From Bradyrhizobiaceae bacterium (GTDB lineage Bacteria; Pseudomonadota; Alphaproteobacteria; Rhizobiales; Hyphomicrobiaceae): a stretch of DNA of 6,140 nucleotides. Positions 4,354-6,140 of the stretch are shown piece after piece. The stretch spans positions 1-6,140 of the forward strand of contig CANJPN010000388.1 of assembly GCA_947475855.1 (NCBI GenBank). Reading direction: 5' to 3'. The position numbers and the translations under genes were made by a program. The notes under the pieces are model-generated. The model saw only the letters and a program-made list of their open reading frames with translations. It was not told the DNA's origin and made no database searches. The number at the start of each line of letters is the position of its first letter. Position 1 is the first letter of the stretch.

Positions 4354-5910
4354 TCAAGCCGTCCGGGAGACCCTGCTGAGCATGGTCTTTTCCCGGCGCC
4401 GCTGCACAGATGAGGGGATGCGTAAGGCCTCCCGGTACTTCGCGACCGTCCGCCGCGCGATCTCGATGCCTTCATCCGCGAGGCGTTCCACGATCGTGTC
4501 GTCGGACAGCACGGCCTGCGGCGCCTCGTGGTCGATCAACTCGCGAATGCGATGCCGAACCGATTCGGAGGAATGCGACTCGCCCTCCCCCGCCGACGCG
4601 ATGGCCGAGGTGAAAAAGTACTTCAGCTCGAAAATCCCGCGCGGGGTCGCGATGTACTTGTTGGACGTGACACGCGACACCGTAGATTCATGCATTTTTA
4701 TCGCGTCAGCGACGGTCTTCAGGTTCAACGGGCGAAGATAGCGCACCCCCAACGTCAGGAACGCATCCTGCTGTCGTACAATTTCCTCCGATACACGCAG
4801 GATCGTACGGGCGCGCTGATCGAGGCTTTTCACCAGCCAGTTCGCCGTCTGCAGGCAATCGACGAGGTATTCCTTGTCCTTGGCCTGGGCGGCTCCCTTC
4901 GAGACGCGCGCGAAATACGAGCGGTCGACAAGAACGCGCGGCAACGTGTCGGAGTTCAATTCAACGATCCAGCTGCCGTCGGAAGCTGCGCGAACCGATA
5001 CGTCCGGAATCACCGGTTGCATCTCGACATCGCCGAAGCTGAGGCCGGGCTTTGGCGACAGTTGCTTGATCTCGTTGATCATCTCGGCGAGTTCGTCCAT
5101 GTCGACGCCGACTGCCTTGCGCAGGCGCTGCAAATCATGGCTCGCGAGAAGCGGGAGGTTGTCGAGCAAAGCCGCGATCTGCGGATCGTAACGATTGCGA
5201 TCCTTGAGCTGGAGAGCAAGGCATTCGGCGAGCCCGCGCGCACACACGCCCGGCGGATCGAACGTCTGAAGCACTCCAAGCACCGACGTGATGAGACTTT
5301 CCGCGCATCCCATCCGTTCGGCCACTGCCGGCAAGTCTATCGTCAGATAGCCGGTTTCATCGACCATATCGATGAGGTAATGACCAATCAGCCGTTCGAT
5401 CGGATCGACGATCGCGACCGCGAGCTGTTCGGCCAAATGTTCCTTCAGGGATATGCCACTGGTTGCGAAAGCCTCGAGATTGACATCGTCGCCGCCGCCG
5501 CCGGCCGAGCCGTTCGAGTGCTGCCTCAGACCGGTCCAGCCGGCCGCGCCGAGCTGGGGATCGACATCCATCGGCGAAGCGTCGGGATACACGTTCTCCG
5601 GCGCGGTATCGAGCACCGTCGCTGCATCGCCACCACCGGGCTGCGACAGATCGAGCCAAACTTCCGAGCGCGCTTCGTCGAGATCCAGACGCGGGATGGC
5701 CTCTTCGGCGGCGGCTTCGCGTTGCGCCTGCACATCGGGAAGTTCGCCGCGCTCGTCACGCTCCAATAGCGGATTGCGCTCGAGTTCGGCCTCGACGAAC
5801 GCCGAAAGCTCCATGTTGGAGAGTTGCAACAGCTTGATCGCCTGTTGCAACTGGGGCGTGAGCACCAATTGCTGGCCGTGCCGCATCTCCAGTCTTGGCG
5901 AGATCGCCAT
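4354..5910 (-). CDS. rpoN: RNA polymerase sigma-54 factor
   Basis: RpoN directs RNA polymerase to -24/-12 promoters and needs an AAA+ activator to open them. In this group it serves nitrogen assimilation and other regulons. At 518 residues it has a normal length. Region I (about 1-50) is Gln/Leu-rich: MRHGQQLVLTPQLQQAIKLL, then NMELSAFVEAELERNPLL. Region II (about 55-145) is acidic and Gly/Ala/Ser-rich, as usual for alphaproteobacteria, and includes a glycine run at 137-140. The core-binding domain runs from about 150 to 340, with DETGYLT, FDPPGVCARGL and LSPKPG. A helix-turn-helix lies near 399-420 (TVADAIKMHESTVSRVTSNK). The diagnostic RpoN box ARRTVAKYRE is at 485-494. The ATG at 5910 gives the expected N-terminus although no strong Shine-Dalgarno precedes it. 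Upstream is lptB and downstream are hpf and ptsN. Confidence 0.97.
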   Translation of the reverse strand: MAISPRLEMRHGQQLVLTPQLQQAIKLLQLSNMELSAFVEAELERNPLLERDERGELPDVQAQREAAAEEAIPRLDLDEARSEVWLDLSQPGGGDAATVLDTAPENVYPDASPMDVDPQLGAAGWTGLRQHSNGSAGGGGDDVNLEAFATSGISLKEHLAEQLAVAIVDPIERLIGHYLIDMVDETGYLTIDLPAVAERMGCAESLITSVLGVLQTFDPPGVCARGLAECLALQLKDRNRYDPQIAALLDNLPLLASHDLQRLRKAVGVDMDELAEMINEIKQLSPKPGLSFGDVEMQPVIPDVSVRAASDGSWIVELNSDTLPRVLVDRSYFARVSKGAAQAKDKEYLVDCLQTANWLVKSLDQRARTILRVSEEIVRQQDAFLTLGVRYLRPLNLKTVADAIKMHESTVSRVTSNKYIATPRGIFELKYFFTSAIASAGEGESHSSESVRHRIRELIDHEAPQAVLSDDTIVERLADEGIEIARRTVAKYREALRIPSSVQRRREKTMLSRVSRTA

Positions 5911-5977
5911 GTCGCCGCTGACCCATTAACCCAGACATTGCGACAGGGCAGCGGTGTTCGCTATCGCCAATGTCGCT

Positions 5978-5989
5978 TGTCAAATCATA
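5978..5989 (-). promoter_or_regulatory. Promoter-like TATGAT/TTGACA cluster upstream of rpoN
   Basis: On the minus strand TATGAT (5989-5984), a good -10, is followed directly by TTGACA (5983-5978), a perfect -35. Neither has a clearly matching partner at normal spacing, so they could belong to two weak overlapping promoters. They lie 68-79 bases upstream of the rpoN start, within the 154-base lptB-rpoN gap, where an rpoN promoter is expected. Confidence 0.3.
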
Positions 5990-6027
5990 CACGAAGACTG
6001 TCCCGGTCGATGGACCATCCCCCAAGA

Positions 6028-6041
6028 CGGCTCGAAAGCCG
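6028..6041 (-). terminator. Hairpin after lptB, possible weak terminator
   Basis: On the minus strand CGGCT (6041-6037), TTCG and AGCCG (6032-6028) form a perfect 5-bp stem with a UUCG loop, 23 bases past the lptB stop. It is followed by TCTTGGGGG and not by a T-run, so intrinsic termination would be poor. It may instead stabilise the lptB 3' end or only partly separate lptB from rpoN. Confidence 0.35.
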
Positions 6042-6064
6042 CGTCAAGGTTTACACTTGGCTAC

Positions 6065-6140
6065 TTAACCGAACATATCACCCAGGTACACCCGCCGGAC
6101 GTCTTCGTTGGCTATGATTTCTTCGGGCTTACCTTGTGTC
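6065..6140 (-). CDS. lptB: LPS export ABC transporter ATPase LptB, C-terminal end
   Basis: Only the last 24 codons and a TAA stop are inside the window; the gene continues past the right edge. They read TQGKPEEIIANEDVRRVY followed by LGDMFG. This closely matches the conserved LptB C-terminus, in which a PEEI..N..VR..YLG.. segment ends the protein. LptB is the cytoplasmic ATPase that powers lipopolysaccharide extraction by LptFG and delivery along the Lpt bridge. The nucleotide-binding motifs lie outside the window. The position directly upstream of rpoN on the same strand is the known arrangement in many proteobacteria and supports the call, which would otherwise rest on a very short stretch. 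Confidence 0.85.
   Translation of the reverse strand, partial: TQGKPEEIIANEDVRRVYLGDMFG

Noticed and set aside
4528..5769. A 413-codon plus-strand frame antisense to rpoN
   Set aside because: The composition is Arg-rich without family motifs and rpoN on the other strand is unmistakable; this is a codon-phase shadow.

Overview
The window looks like chromosome of a GC-rich alphaproteobacterium, most likely of the order Hyphomicrobiales (the Bradyrhizobium/Rhodopseudomonas/Xanthobacter side). The main reason is the gene order read on the minus strand, lptB - rpoN - hpf - ptsN, which is the classic sigma-54 locus of this group. The proteins also look like those of the group: a Gln-rich RpoN region I, a long-form HPF and an EIIA-Ntr with a GIAIPHAKF active site. 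No species can be named from the sequence alone.

Layout from left to right. (1) Positions 2-328, plus strand: the C-terminal part of a SAM-dependent methyltransferase. (2) 328-1404, plus strand: a complete RES/Xre type II toxin-antitoxin module. A sigma-70-like promoter is overlapped at its -10 by a perfect 6-bp-arm inverted repeat, the probable autoregulatory operator. It is followed by an Xre/MbcA/ParS-family antitoxin that starts at GTG, then a RES-domain toxin that starts at GTG and overlaps it in a GTGA junction. (3) 1402-1444: a hairpin terminator between the convergent toxin gene and the next gene. (4) 1515-2762, minus strand: an acyl-CoA dehydrogenase with Asp at the position where many members carry the catalytic Glu. 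(5) 2869-6140, minus strand: the sigma-54/PTS-Ntr block, in transcription order lptB (last 24 codons only), rpoN, hpf and ptsN, closed by a textbook Rho-independent terminator.

How the genes work together. RpoN is the sigma factor for nitrogen and other stress/nutrient regulons. PtsN is the output phosphocarrier of the nitrogen PTS, and HPF dimerises idle ribosomes. Their clustering is an old and known arrangement. LptB energises lipopolysaccharide export and is the usual upstream neighbour. The toxin-antitoxin pair is a self-contained module. RES toxins of this family destroy NAD+ or modify a metabolic enzyme, and the Xre antitoxin both neutralises the toxin and represses the promoter. Nothing links it functionally to the flanking genes; it sits in a small accessory slot between the methyltransferase and the acyl-CoA dehydrogenase.

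No insertion sequence, CRISPR array, tRNA or rRNA is visible, and no gene-less stretch exceeds 300 bases. I did not find an evidently new kind of system. The points most worth a second look are the operator/leader architecture of the toxin-antitoxin module, the unusual active-site residue of the dehydrogenase, the basic C-terminal tail of HPF, and a 10-base sequence shared by the rpoN and hpf upstream regions.
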